From Proteromonas lacertae (Eukaryota > Sar > Bigyra > Opalinata > Proteromonadidae), in contig NGBS01001193.1 of assembly GCA_002245135.1 (NCBI GenBank), positions 18,122-82,121 on the forward strand: DNA of 64,000 bases, written 5' to 3'. A model generated the notes under the pieces. That model had not been told where the DNA came from, searched no databases, and saw nothing but the letters and a program-made list of their open reading frames with translations. Positions 38,401 through 51,268 of this stretch are shown here, one piece after another. Within the stretch, counting starts at the first letter, position 1. The number at the start of each line of letters is the position of its first letter. A program made the position numbers and the translations under genes.

Positions 38401-41400
38401 CTCAACCCAATACACTCTTAATTTTGTACTATTTTGTTCAAATAAGTAAACTTCAACATGATTTACTGGTGTTGGTTCACTTTGTGGAATTGCTTCTAAA
38501 TAGATTGGTTCACTTTCTAAATCTTCATCATTAATAGCAACAATTGATACATTCACAAAACTACCTGGTTCTAAATCAGAGATAATATAAGTGTATGTAT
38601 AAGTTGATGTTAATAAGATTGTATCATTAAAATCATATGAATAAGTTTCATTATCACTATAGTAATCTGTTGTATCAGAATCTGTAAATGAATCATCTTT
38701 ACCATCATCTGTTACAGTTCCTTCCCTTAATTCTTCAGCTTCTTCTAATTTCAATTCTCTACTTTCTCTATCACTACCACCTTCAATAGTCCATTCTATT
38801 CTGTATGATACAATGGTTGAACCACCATCATCATTTGGTCTACTCCATGTTAAATTCAATTGAGTATTACTATAAACAGTCAAAGTGGCATTTGTAACTA
38901 CTTCAGGTTCAATTGGTTCAGGAATAACAGTAGTTTGATAAGCTTGAACATTCTCTGGATTATGTAATAAATAATTAGATGGTATTACTACCTTTGGTTG
39001 ACTAATAGATTGCCAATACAATTGTATTAATCCTAAATCCATAGAATCTCTATATTCTACTTTAATCTCATAATACTGATGAGCCATAAGAGTAATTTTA
39101 CCATCTGCTTCTAAATACTCAGTATTAATATCAATATTATCACCATAATGTGATATTAATAATTGATTATCAATCCATAAGTTACAACCATCATTATATC
39201 TGCAGGTAAATGTATATTCTTCACTAAATATTGGTTGAATATAACCAATCCATCTAATAGAAACTATATCTTTCTCATCACCATATATTTCATCAGTCCA
39301 ATAGAAATCAATATTACTATCAACTCTTTTACCTAATTCAGAACTTGTCAACCAATGAGATGCATGATAAGATCCTAATAAACCACCTCTTGTTAAATGG
39401 TATATATTTAATTGATAATTGTCTTTTCTTGGAGTTAAATAATGACAATATTTACTACTTCCATCTTCAGATTCACCATAACAATTACCTCTTACTGTTT
39501 CAGTACCTAATAAGTCAATATAAAATGCTTCTGGATAATAACCATATTGAGTATTATCTGGACATGTTGAAACAATATCAGCATAACCATTTGGACCAAT
39601 TAAATAACTCTCAGCATATAATGGCAAGATATTATCATCATCAACTGATAAGAAATGAATAACGAATGCATTTTCATAATTATTACTTTTTGTTACTTCT
39701 AATCCATGAATTACTGGTATCTTTAATAATGTTTCTTTAATATTCGATTCTGTTAAAGGTATTTTTATTCTTTCACTTTGATATTCACCATAAATGAAGT
39801 ATATTTCACCTTTCATTTTATTATTATTATTATCATCTTCATTATTACCATAATTGTATGTTAGTAATTGATATTGTCTATTATCACAATAACTTGAATA
39901 GATTCTTGAAGGGAATTTAGTGATAATATTTAAATGAATATTTGGAGTTTGATCAGATAAAAATGTTACTACAAATGCAACTCTATTATTATTTCTCGTT
40001 ACTTCATCTTTTCTTTCAATTTCAACTGGACCAACATTTGGTAATTCAAATAAGAATTCTTTTAATTCATTCTCTGTAAAACTACACAAGTGTATTTTAG
40101 TCTTTGATTCTCCATATTCTATTTCAAATAAACAACTTCTATTCACATTCTTATCAACATAAATAACTTCAATTTTACTTTGATTGCTTTGTAAGATTGT
40201 ATTATTCCATTCATCCTTTAATAATATCTCAAATTCAGTGTAATTCTTATAATATTCATTATTATTCAAGTCATTAACTACACAATTGGCTGGATATACT
40301 TCACTATGATATACAATATGTTGATAAGGTAATTCTCTAGTTTCATTATTCAAACTGAATGTAATTGTATAATTACCAGCTGTATAAGTAGTAAAATTAA
40401 CATAATATAAACCATTATCTAATGGTATAATAGTAATATCAGTCTTTTCATCTTCATTTCCTTCACTATCTTCAAATGTAATTACATATTTATCATTGCC
40501 ACCTATTTGATTATTACCATAAATATCTTTAGATTGAATATAGAAATATGATTTTTCACCAGCAATACTCTTATATTTATTCTTTCCATAGATTGCTGTT
40601 ATATTTAAATCAGTTTCTGATGGTTTTATATCAATTACATAAGGAGATTCAATAGTTTCAACATCATTAATATACACATATAAATTATAGACACCTCTTA
40701 TTTCTGGAGTGTATTTCACAGTATATCTACCAGTTGATTCAGTTATTTTATAAACATTGACACTTGTATAATTACCACTTTTAAATGCATTTTCTAATAT
40801 TATTTGATTATTTTCTACTGGTAATGCTACTTCAACTATTTCATAATTATAATCGTCATTACCAATTGCTAATTTATCTCCTCTCTGTATTGATTGTGCA
40901 TAATTTCTACCATTATTTATAAGTATATACTTTTCACCTGCTTTAACATTAGCACAATATTTACATAATTCCACTCTTGTATCTGGTTCAATAGTGAATT
41001 TATCATTTTCTATTACAATTGGGATATTGGTAGTAGAATCATTAACTCTTCCAATTCCAGCCCATTCATTATCAATACCAATCATTTTGAGTGTAATTCT
41101 ATCTTTATTATTCTCATTATTAATTAATATATTCTTATTCAAATCTCTTGAAACTACTGTAAATAATGTTTCAGTATTAGTGGAGGTGTTATATACATTT
41201 TCAAGTGTAGTTTCTATATGTATTTCACTTGGGAATATTGTAACAGCATGTCTAATATAAGATAATTGTCTTTCATAATATAAGTAGTTGGATGGTATAA
41301 TTTGTCTATTGATTGTTGAACTACTCCATTCTAATGAAATACTTGAATAAGCAACAACTACTTTATATTGGAGTAAGATTGAATGTAATCCTTTTTCAAG

Positions 41401-44400
41401 TTTAACTTCCAATGTATCAGTTGGAGAATGATTTAACATAAAATCACCAACGATATTTCCATCAATTGTTAATTTCACACTGTTATTAGTGTTTATATAG
41501 AAAACATATACATCACTAGTTGGTATATCAATAAAACCATTAAACTCAATACTATAATGTTCTGATGGGAAATCTTTCAATGGATTTCTATATCCAAAAT
41601 CATATTTCACTTCATTAGTAACTGTTGTTCCATCACATTGTGATAATAAAAATGGACAGAATGAATTATTACCATATCTTATCACTGTAAAATCATCATT
41701 TTCATAATAACTCATTAATAATCCACCTCTTGTTAATACATTAAAATCAATCAAATAATCACCAGCTATTTCTGGAGTATAATTAATAACATATTCACCT
41801 GGATAATTACCTATTTGTATATTATCTAATGGTTGTCTAAATCCATTATTATCTTGAGTTAAATAAGCAGTTATTCTTTCATATCCTTGTAATTCTCTTC
41901 TTGTTGGATTGTGATATTCATCATGTAATATAATTCTAATATTTTCATTATGTCCTGAATATACACCATTTCTTAACTCTACTACTGAATTTGGACCATG
42001 AATATTACTTGGTAAAATCTGAGGTATAAATGTATTTCTTATCATTTCACCATCTATTGTAACATTTGGTTGATAAAAACCTGACTTTGTAGATATATAA
42101 GTAACTGGGATTATTCCACTCTTTTCTGTATTGTTGAATACTTCAATTGTACCATCTGATAGTAAGTTCAATTGTGTTGTTCCTACAAATTGTGATGAAG
42201 GAGCAACATCTACAGTTGAATGATGTATAAAGGTAATTTGGAACTTGGAATTTTCACAGATATTATCTGATAAAATATCTTCATTAGATATTGTTACATT
42301 ATCAATTACAATACTGTTCAATATATCTATAAATTCTTCAACTGTCAAATTTGTATCAATTTGAATTGGATTTGAATAATCAGATAATAAATAGAATGTT
42401 GTATTTTCTTCTTCAGCATTACATATAAACTCTTTAATCTCTACATCTTCAATCTTATTATCTCTTTCATACATATTATTCAATGAAACTATGATATTTT
42501 CCATCTCATAATTATCTTCGATTTTATTACCTAATAAATATGTTTGAAGTGTATATTGTTCAATAACTGGAGCTGGTTGAATAGTTGAATCACCATTTCT
42601 GTTATGTAAATTGGATATTATTTCTATTGTAGGTATAGTTTCTGATTGATGTGGATAATCTTGATAAGTAAAATGTATTGTATATATTTGACTTAATAAT
42701 GTTGATTTATCATTGATTGTTATTTCATCACCATAAGTATTCTTTGTGATTTTAACATCTCCAATCACATCACTATATTCATCAGCGAATATACTCTCAA
42801 TTTCTTCACTTGATGATAATGGATATAAATTTCTTGACAATTTTCCATTAATTCTGAAATTATAATATCCAATTACTGGATATTCACTTGTAACATTAGC
42901 AGTAATCTTCAATTCAGGTTTTGTGGTAAACTCAGGAATTACTGTCTGTGAAATAAACTCAATAGTAAATGTAGAAACATCTCTAGTAACTGAACACATT
43001 GATTCTTCATCGTTATTACTGTTCGTAATATTGACACTACCAAATATTACTCTTAACTTTACAGCAATTGTATTAACAGGTAATAATGGATTAATAATTA
43101 CATATTTACCATTAGAAGTGAAGTTAATTGGAACAGCTATACATTCAAATGTAATTGATGGTAATGTATATTCACTATTAACATTAGCAGTATTATTATC
43201 ATTTAATAATCTTTCAGTTTGTATTTTTTCTTCGATTTTTGCATTTACTCTATATACTAATATTTCATCTCTTCTTTGATCAGTTAATTGTACATTAAAA
43301 TGCATTTTTTCGCCTGTTCTTCCTTTTACTAATCCATCATTGTTAGATAATAAATAACTTGATTTAATATCATATTTATTATTCTGTATTTGTAATTGAT
43401 AAGGTGAATTCTTGATTGGAACTCCATTACCATATACATATACATCATAATCACCAACTTTATCAACAATATTATCAATATAATATTCACCTAATGGTTT
43501 GACATTCTCAAGCTCAATTCTATTATTATTAGTATTAGGAATTACTTCAAACAAATCATTTGTCCAATAGAATATATCACCAATCAATGTAATTTCATAA
43601 GTAGTTGAATTAATAGATTGAACTTTAACTGGATGAATATCTGATAATAATATTTGTAAAGCTGATGATGTAATACCAGGTTCAATTGAAGGTGTAGTTT
43701 TATTATCAAACACTACAGCAAATGGAGTATCATCACTATCATCAATGGTTAATAAATATCTTACTGAGGATGATTCTTCTATTACATTATCACCATCTTT
43801 TATTTGTATTGTGAATATATCATAATATATATCAGTATTAGTATTACTGCATATTTTTTCATCATTTTCACTCAAAGATGTTCTTACATTTGAAGCAAAA
43901 TCTCTTGATGTAATAGTGAATCTAATATTATCATGAGCTTTATATATAAATGGTGAATCTGTTGTAATATAACTTGATGCTGCTAATAATGTATTTGCAT
44001 CAACATATAACTTGTTATTCTCAATTGGCATTGGAATTATACCATTATATCTAATGTCAATAATATATACATCAGATTTATAAAGTGTAAATAACACTTG
44101 ATATTGTTTATAAAAATCATCCCATCTTACATAAGCTTTTCTATTGTAAATAGCATCTTGAGTATTATTCAATTGAACAATTATTTTGTCTTTAATATTT
44201 CTTTCAGTGATTCTGTTATTATATATATCATATGGTTCAATGAAGAAATGACTTGATTTTCCTGCGACTGTACAATGAACGTTTGGACCAATAATCTTAC
44301 TGGTATATGGAGATATTGTACCTGGTTTAACAACAACATTAAATGGACTACATTTATTATTCTTATCACTAGAACCACAAGATATATCAATATTATCAAC

Positions 44401-47400
44401 ACGAATATGTAAATCATATTCACCACTCAATTCTACTATATATTTCACTCTATATTCACCATTACCTATATACTCAGGTGTTAAATAATAGACAATGTTT
44501 GGATTTGATTTGTAGATCATTTCTACAGTCAAGGATTTATCATCTACTTGAATATTAGAATTTTGATTATCTTTACTAACAATCACAAATTCAGATTCTA
44601 CTCCAGCTACAGCAGTTGTTAAACCATTACCATAAGCAGTTGTATAATGATAATAACTTGTACCAGGAACAATATTCAAATCAAATGGACTATTCTCTAT
44701 ATCTTCATAAGTATAAAATGCTGTTGATGGTATTAGTATTTTATGTGGATTTGAATAAGTCGACCAATACAATTGTATCATAGAATCACCTTGTTCTTTA
44801 CTAAACTCAATAACAATATCATAAAATGTACCTGACACTAATTGTCTTTCAAAATAATATTGATAATTACCAACATTATCAGACTGAGTAGTATCTATTA
44901 ATAATTCATGTTGGAAATATAACTTTGCACCAGGTAAACTGACTAATTCAATACGATAATAATCATCTTGTGGTATAGCTAATTTACCAATCCATCTGAT
45001 ACTTATATAATCTTTATGGTATGGTGTAATTTTAGTTGAACCATTCCAATTGAAATCAATCATTGAATCTAATCTTTGGATTGTTGGAGTATTACTAAAC
45101 CAACTATTATCATAATAATAACCCAATAATCCTCCTCTTTTCAATTGTTCAATATGTAAATAATAATTACCAGGTTTTTCAATGTAATATGATAATGTAT
45201 AACTTGGAAATCCGTGTAATAACATTTCACTATAAACTACAGCATCTTTACCAAATAAACTATTATCACTACCTTCTCTTGTTCTTTCTACTTTAATGTA
45301 TTTGCCTTCACTCATTGAACCAGTCATTTCAACTGTAATTGGGATTAATGATTGATATGGTGTTGGTGGATCAATAAAAGTGACTTTCCAATCATATAAA
45401 TCATATTCTAATGAGATTCTATTCACTTCAACTTTACCAAAATGTGGTAATTCTTCTAAGGCAGCTTTCATTTCTAACTCACTACAATCTAATGGCAATG
45501 AATGTGTAATTGATTCTCTGTATTGTAATTTGAAGTTTCCTCTTAATTCTGCTGGATTTCCTCCTCTTAATGAGATTGTTTGTATTTCATAAATGATTGG
45601 TTTAACTACTAACTGATGTTGTGCACCATTTGTATTAGTAAATGTAATTTGATACTGATAACCATAACCAAAATCATTTCTAGAAACTTCTACATCATTT
45701 AACATTGAGAATTTTGATATTAATTCTTTCATTTCACTGGCTGATGCATTCCAAGCTATTGGTTCGGCTTGAATTTCATCATCAATGCTTATAGAATACA
45801 ATCCTTCTTCTCTATCTATATCACTTGAATATGATAATACAATCTGTTGTATTTCTCTTAATCCATTCTCTTCAGTTGCATTTACTTCACTACCATCACA
45901 TATAACTGTAAAAACAGTTGAATTCAAATAATAAGTGATTAAATCAAGTGTTAATATGTTATGAACATAATGAATTGGAGTTTGTGAACTTATTTTCATA
46001 TCTTTCCATATTTGCTGAACTTCATAATTAGTAGAATTTGCATTGAATGTAATAATCTGTTCATTGTATTCAATTGTACAAATATCACTAACATTATTAA
46101 GATTATAATGTAAATATTTGAATATAAATGGATTATATACTGCTCTTCTACCATCAGAAATCCACTTATTATCTTCACTGGAATATATTTCAGATATAAA
46201 AATATCTCGTCCTTTCATACTAGATTCTTGGTAATGATCTGTTATAATCTCATTCATTTGTGTTCTAGGTATTAATATTACATTATTCATAGATCCTTTA
46301 GTATATTCTCTTGTATGTTGATATATTGGAGTATCAGTAATATTGCTATTATTAGATGAACTATTTCTGTTTTCATCAACAATATAACATTTGAATATTA
46401 ATAATGGGAAATCATAAAATGATTCAAAGTTTATTCTAATATGATAGTCATCATTATCATCTTCATCACTTGTCAATGATTTAGACATCACTACAGTTAC
46501 TGGACCAACTACTTCATCATTTACCATCTTCAATTTACTAATCATTTCTTCTAATTCATTCACTGTAACATTTGTTAAAAAGAATTCATCGCTATATTCA
46601 TTACCAATTGAGATTGAACATGATGAAATATTACTCTTTAATACAATATATTGTTCTTCATAAATACCACCAGTTACACCTGTATCTAAAGCTGTACCAA
46701 CACCAAAACTAAATCCAGCAGATGATGGATTAATAGTATAAATTGTATGAGTTGCTTTTGAAGGTAAACTTTCACCTATTCTATTAATAGAAGTGATTTT
46801 AAATGCATATGAATTATCAGGTTCTAAATTTTCTACTTTAAATTCATACTTACTTGGTTCATTAACACCATGATATACTTGTCTATAGGGTGTACCTGAT
46901 TGTAATTCAGTTACTTTAGCAGTAGCTGTATTAACTGGAAGTAAACCACCATAATACACTTTCAATAATGGGACTTTACCGTAATTTTTAATAAATGAAA
47001 TATAAAATCTATCTCCTTCATCTGTAGTATTAAAACTAACTTCTACTGTATTGATTGATCTTAATTCATTCAATTTCATTTCAATATTCTTGGCAGTTTT
47101 ATTACCATCAGTTTCATAAATGATATTATCAGTCAATTCTCCTTCATTTTCTAATACAATATAACCTCCATCAGCTTCTTCTATTGTCAATATCTGTATT
47201 TCTATCTCAATATCATGAATGAAAGTCTCGTGAGATGGTAAATTATAAAACATATAAATATTATAACCTAATATGGGTAATTCACTATTAAATTCAGGAA
47301 TATCCCATTTCAGTGTAATAGAATTATCAGTTAAATCAACATATCTAATATTATCAGGAGGTTGTGCAACTGTACCAGCTATTATTGTAATATAAGGAGA

Positions 47401-50400
47401 TCTTTTACCAACTCCAACTGAATTTTCAGCAGCTACAGCAATATGATAATCACTATATTGAACTAAGTTATTGATTGTATAATATAATATAGTCATATTC
47501 TTAGAATCTTCATCCTTAATTTTCAATTGTTCTTGTACAACATCAGTATTATTCTTAATAATAATTATATATGAAATAATATTTGGACCACCAGTGAATG
47601 GTTTATACCATTTCAATTCAACACTACACTCACTGCTATTATTATTATTATTACAATTCTGATTAACTACACTAACATTAACAGGTGGATATGGTACAGA
47701 ATCAGTAGTAACTAAGTAAGTATAAACTGGACTATATTCACTATTACCTATATCATTAATTGCTCTTATTTTGAACCTATATTCTCTACCTAATTCATAT
47801 TTTACAGCTGGTTCACCTATTGTACATTCCATATCTAAATTATTCCTACCATCATATACTAATACCCAGTTCTTTTCACCTAACCAATCATTCATCACTA
47901 TTTGATAACCAGTATAACTACTATTACCATGATATAATGGATAATCCCAATTCATATTAATATGAGTTGAATTTGAACTAATAAAGTGTAATCTTGGATA
48001 AGATGGAATACTTTCAGATATTATTGGTTCATCATAAACAATAGGATTACTAAATCCACATATTGTATAACCATGACATTTAGAATGTGCAAATACTCTG
48101 ATATAATGATTTGTTCCTTTTTGTAACTTATATTTATATGAATATCGATGTGTATCATTACCTATTCTTACATAATCTATTACTGTATTATCAATATATT
48201 CATTAGGATAATATTTATCAACAAATATTCGATTATAACTACCATCTTGTATCATTGTAATATTAACAGTTGCATTGTAATCTAAATGAGTTGTATCAAC
48301 TTCAAATAATTTAATATCATCATCAGGTTTGTTACATACTAAATCACCTTTCGATTTACTAATACAATATTTAAATGTAATTTCCCATTCAAAACCCCAT
48401 TGTTGTGTTAATTTCAATACTTTTCTACTAACTTCAATATCTCCAATATTGGTTAAAGATTGTAAATGATATTTCAATTCATTAGCAGAAACATCAAATC
48501 GTATAGCACCAGTTGATTCATTATTATAAATCAAATTGAAAGTACTATTTAAGAAATAAGATGGATCATAATAAGGTAATGTCTTTGTAACATTTTCATA
48601 GAATAATTCAGTTGTAACTTGAATACTTTGTATTGCATATTTATATGGTTTATCAGATACTTCAATTGTATAGAAATCAATGCCTTTTCCTCCATCAAAT
48701 AATGGTTCTGTCCATTCTATTAATAATTCATTATTTCCTAAGTGTTTAACATCTAATGACTGCGGTGGAGAAGGTGGTTGTGGATATGGTACAACTGATG
48801 GTGGATATGAATAAACATAATCAGTTCTACTACCATTCTGAAATTCAACATAACCTCTGATGAAATATCTAACTCCTTGTTGTAAATCAGTAATAAAGTG
48901 ATTATTACTTGGATATAATATTGTCGAGAGTTTATTTGGTCTTCCACTATTAGTGTCTAATAATCTTTGTTGTTCAGTGGTAAATGGATGTATAGTTATT
49001 TGAACTTTTGATCTAGAACCTTCTAATAATGAATCATCTACTGTTAGATATTCTGGTTCTATTCCACCTTCAAATGTGATTAACCATTTACAAGATTGAT
49101 CACTGAAAGTATGACAATATATTGGTTCAACTGTAACTTCACCAATTGCTGGGATTTCTTCTAATATCATTTTTAGTTCAAACGTATTGGCATTGTATCG
49201 AATATATCTTGTTGGATAGTTGTGATATAACAATCTGAAATATCCATTTAATATACCACTATAGGTACCTACTTGAGTTGATGAGACTGATGGAATAATA
49301 TCACGATTTTGATCATTTAATACAGCTAAATTAACCATACTTTCTGTTAATGATATGAATGTAATTGAAAATGTAACATTATCAGTATCACCACCATTAA
49401 CAATAACTGTACCAAAGTATTCATTCACTTCATCAATAGCTTTAGCAACTAATACAGCAATTTCAGTCTTATTGTCAATTCCACTAACATCAATAACTTC
49501 TGTTCTGTAAGCTTTACTATCTATTGTATTCTGTAATTTGAATATCTTATTATTTCCTAAATTAACACTTTTAATAGTTGGTACTTCTCCATAATTAATA
49601 GTAGCAGTTTCATTAATAAAAGCATCAACATTTAAAGGTTCAATCATAAAATTCAATCCATCACCGCCTTTAACAGTAGGTTCAACATATACTCTATCAC
49701 CAGAAGCATTTGGTAATCCATAAGGTGTATTATAGAAATATGCTTTCCATTTAGTAATGTTAAACACATCAGGTTGTTCAGCAACAACATATACATCACC
49801 AAAATCAAACAAACTCAATGCATAAGCAATAGATTCATTATCACTACAAGCTGGAATTAATATAACTTGTTTATCACTACTAGACTTTTCATATATTATC
49901 TTCACACTGCTATTACCATCAATCATAGTACCATCAGTTGTATTAACCAATAAACAATCATCAGTTTCATTTCTACTTGAACAGAATGTATAATCAGTCA
50001 TATCAGATAATAAATCACCATCTAACTCAATATCAGGACGATCATTATAGAATGGATTTGGAGTTTTAGGTATAGCATAACTAATACGTATTATTCTAAT
50101 ATGAATAATTGTTTCATTTGTATTTGGTGATGGGAAATCGACTATTGCATCGGTTATTGATAATGTCTTTAATGCATCGACTATTCTACCTCTTGTAGCA
50201 TTCCATGGTATTGGAGCTGTAGTTTGATTGTTCAAAGAGAGTGTAAAATATCCTTCTAATGCATATCCTTTCTGATCTTCGTTAATTGTGACTATGCCAT
50301 ATACATCTTCATCTGCTACTGTTAAGTGGTATTTGTTATCAGTATGATTCTTGTAGGTTATTTGGTATGTTATTGTACTGTAATCTTCACTTGCATCTAT

Positions 50401-50889
50401 TTCTACCTCTTCAAATATATCATCACAATTGTTGTTGAGATTTGCAAGTAATTCATCTTCAGTTACTTCTCTTACATCAAATGGAGTTGTTGTGTAAATT
50501 CGATTTTCACCGTTACACATGATTCTTAGTGAACCATGAACTCCTTCATCAGAAACAGCTGAGATTGTGACATTTTCAATATGGGGATGATCATCTGGTC
50601 CTCTAAAAACAATAGCTTGAACTTCATTGTCTGGATTGTAAATTGTAGGATTTACTTCAATGTAAGCACCTGTATTTGGACTAATCATTGTTTCTAAAGT
50701 GACTACTCTTGGAAGATATCCATCAGTATCAATCTCAATGGTGGAAGATGCAATTGGAGAAGTCTGCTCATCAGGATATGTAATAGTAGATATTATCTCA
50801 CTATTACTAATAACTTGAGATTTGATAATAGGTAAATTAGCAGTAAATACTGAGCCACATAATAACAGCAAGCAAACAATCAATAACAT
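23457..50889 (-). CDS. Giant secreted FN3 / PA14 / filamin-like adhesin, about 9,140 codons, frame-broken in the middle
   Basis: The start is the ATG at 50889, giving signal peptide MLLIVCLLLLCGSVFTA. An upstream ATG at 51189 is in frame, but that extension reads through the antisense of a tRNA gene and is rejected. The protein is built of fibronectin type III domains and interleaved modules of the kind GYFTLSLNNQTTAPIPWNAT...ALKTL, about 90-100 residues each. Filamin-like repeats surround three PA14 domains (RGGLLGYYYDNSWF, RGGLLMSYYEND, RGGLLGSYHASHW; about residues 1915-2065, 3050-3205 and 3830-3975). The frame is open 50889-36379 and 28061-23457. Between them it shifts near 36390, 33405, 32617, 29975, 29890, 29540 and 28090. 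At each point the next frame continues the same domain, so this is one gene. There is an acidic Thr/Asp/Glu-rich stretch near 24050-24280, no transmembrane helix at the end, and no intron. PA14 and FN3 suggest carbohydrate or matrix binding outside the cell. Confidence 0.85.
29528..29560 (-). repeat. AAT trinucleotide microsatellite at a frame break
   Basis: An (AAT)n tract encodes poly-Asn in the giant adhesin gene. An extra A (AATAAATAAT) breaks the frame at its end and gives TAA TAG. Dropping that A joins the poly-Asn to NRYKAVVSYLIPGLEYYFRL in the next segment. This is a likely replication- or sequencing-slippage site. Confidence 0.75.
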
Positions 50890-51092
50890 TCTATTCCTAT
50901 AAATATTATAAAAACCGTTCAGATAAATATAGTTAATAGCTAAAATTAATAGAATAAAAGAAAAAGAGCAAGGCATATATAAAATATAGATAAAATGTGG
51001 TAATAATACATACATTAATGAATAAGAAAGTATCAACGGATTGATTGAAATTAGATAAAAGTTTATAAATCCCAAAAATAAAAATTTATCAA

Positions 51093-51165
51093 GGTCTTGT
51101 GGCGCAATGGATAGCGTATCAGACTTCGGATCTGGGGGTTGTGGGTTCGAGTCCCACCAAGATCG
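51093..51165 (+). tRNA. tRNA-Arg(TCG): tRNA-Arg, anticodon TCG
   Basis: A full cloverleaf of 73 nt folds by eye. The 7-bp acceptor stem is GGTCTTG with CAAGATC (one G-T pair). The D stem is GCGC/GCGT around AATGGATA. The anticodon stem TCAGA/TCTGG encloses CTTCGGA, with TCG at 34-36. The variable loop is 5 nt and the T arm is GTGGG-TTCGAGT-CCCAC. Internal promoter boxes A (TGGCGCAATGG) and B (GGTTCGAGTCC) fit RNA polymerase III. No CCA is encoded and there is no intron. It decodes CGA, a codon used often in the cysteine-rich giant gene. Confidence 0.96.
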
Positions 51166-51174
51166 ATTTATTTC

Positions 51175-51181
51175 TTTTTTT
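51175..51181 (+). terminator. RNA polymerase III T-run terminator
   Basis: A run of seven T lies 9 nt after the tRNA 3' end, the usual Pol III stop signal. Confidence 0.85.
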
Positions 51182-51268
51182 AAATTCATTATTATTTATT
51201 AATCCTTACCCTAAATAATAGATAATGTTAAAGTAGATGAAAATTATTATCAAAATCATTAACATTAA

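Noticed and set aside
50890-51189. 100-residue N-terminal extension of the FN3 giant protein
   Set aside because: It reads through the tRNA-Arg gene on the other strand and then AT-rich leader. A signal peptide starts cleanly at 50889.
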